DNA of 49,341 bases. It comes from Actinomadura sp. KC345. Its GTDB lineage: Bacteria > Actinomycetota > Actinomycetes > Streptosporangiales > Streptosporangiaceae. The translations under genes and the position numbers were made by a program. The first letter of the stretch is position 1; every line of letters starts with the position of its first letter. Shown in pieces: positions 49,239-49,341 of the stretch. The DNA lies in contig NZ_SMKH01000017.1 in assembly GCF_004348515.1 (NCBI RefSeq), positions 1-49,341 on the forward strand, given 5' to 3'. A model generated the notes under the pieces. The model worked only from the letters and a program-made list of their open reading frames with translations, ran no database searches and was not told the DNA's origin.

Positions 49239-49341
49239 TATAAGATAATGCTCGCCGCGCGTCTCGGTGGCCGTCCGGGCAGCGCCCGGAGGGCCACGCG
49301 GACGGCGGGCGGGACGGCGTTCCGCGCCCGCCCCGACCCCG

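Noticed and set aside
1..49341. KstR/KstR2-type steroid regulator boxes
   Set aside because: The repeated motif has a GACGTC-centred palindrome and not the TnnAACnnGTTnnA or CAAGnnCTTG patterns of those regulators.
1..49341. tRNA, rRNA, CRISPR arrays, insertion sequences, integrases
   Set aside because: No cloverleaf-like, rRNA-like, spaced-repeat or transposase-like sequences were seen by eye; a covariance-model or HMM search would be needed to exclude small RNAs.

Overview
The window is about 49 kb of very GC-rich DNA with GTG and ATG starts, strong AGGAGG-type ribosome binding sites, many 4-16 bp gene overlaps, F420/LLM-type oxidoreductases and a mycofactocin-coupled dehydrogenase. This points to a high-GC actinomycete. 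A Streptosporangiales/Actinomadura-like host is a guess that the sequence alone cannot prove. No rRNA, tRNA, CRISPR array or insertion sequence was seen. Almost every gene belongs to acyl-CoA catabolism, redox chemistry or uptake, so this reads as one large catabolic island.

Layout, left to right. (1) 26-3428 (-): P450, 3Fe-4S ferredoxin, mycofactocin-type SDR and a 3-hydroxyisobutyrate-dehydrogenase-like enzyme, divergent from a second such enzyme (3667-4584) and a DapB-like oxidoreductase (4649-5737). (2) 5738-6414: gene-poor, with an enoyl-CoA hydratase remnant. (3) 6415-8097 (+): crotonase-fold enzyme and LLM oxidoreductase. (4) 13125-8116 (-): acyl-CoA synthetase, DUF427, amidohydrolase, LLM (5' frame problem), thioesterase. 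(5) 13247-14155 (-) TesB-like thioesterase, divergent from 14287-18965 (+): MaoC-like protein, acyl-CoA synthetase and a pair of acyl-CoA dehydrogenases. (6) 23784-19053 (-): ABC importer with a LivH-LivM-LivG triple fusion. (7) 28216-23930 (-): 2-oxoacid dehydrogenase E1alpha, E1beta, stand-alone lipoyl domain, Rieske oxygenase, ferredoxin and a small protein. (8) 31934-28450 (-): ACAD10/11-like dehydrogenase, APH-type kinase and alpha-methylacyl-CoA racemase. (9) 32038-35370: crotonase, SDR, VOC protein without a proper stop, thiolase. (10) 41265-35404 (-): a second LivHMFG importer, a MaoC/FAS1-like hydratase pair and a second binding protein. (11) 45236-41428 (-): crotonase, SDR, acyl-CoA dehydrogenase, LLM. 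(12) 45386-47865 (+): CoA-transferase and thiolase. (13) 48582-47911 (-) a TetR regulator, and 49093-48704 (-) an NTF2-like protein.

The main discovery is a shared operator. A 16-bp palindrome close to TTGACGTCGACGTCAA (10-14 of 16 matches counted by eye) sits in the AT-rich promoter region of nearly every transcription unit from 6.4 kb to the right end, including the TetR gene itself. At seven sites a TANNNT -10 hexamer lies 2-5 bp from the core, as expected for direct repression. The whole island therefore looks like one TetR regulon.

How the genes may work together (inference): two importers bring in the substrate; P450 and Rieske oxygenases and mycofactocin/F420 enzymes oxidise it; two acyl-CoA synthetases and a CoA-transferase activate acids; a racemase corrects alpha-methyl stereochemistry; acyl-CoA dehydrogenases, MaoC-type hydratases, SDRs and thiolases run beta-oxidation. 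The kinase plus ACAD10/11-like pair suggests a 4-hydroxyacyl-CoA bypass. None of the three crotonase-fold proteins keeps the classical hydratase glutamates. The chemistry fits a methyl-branched or alicyclic (terpenoid- or steroid-like) acid, but the actual substrate cannot be read from sequence.
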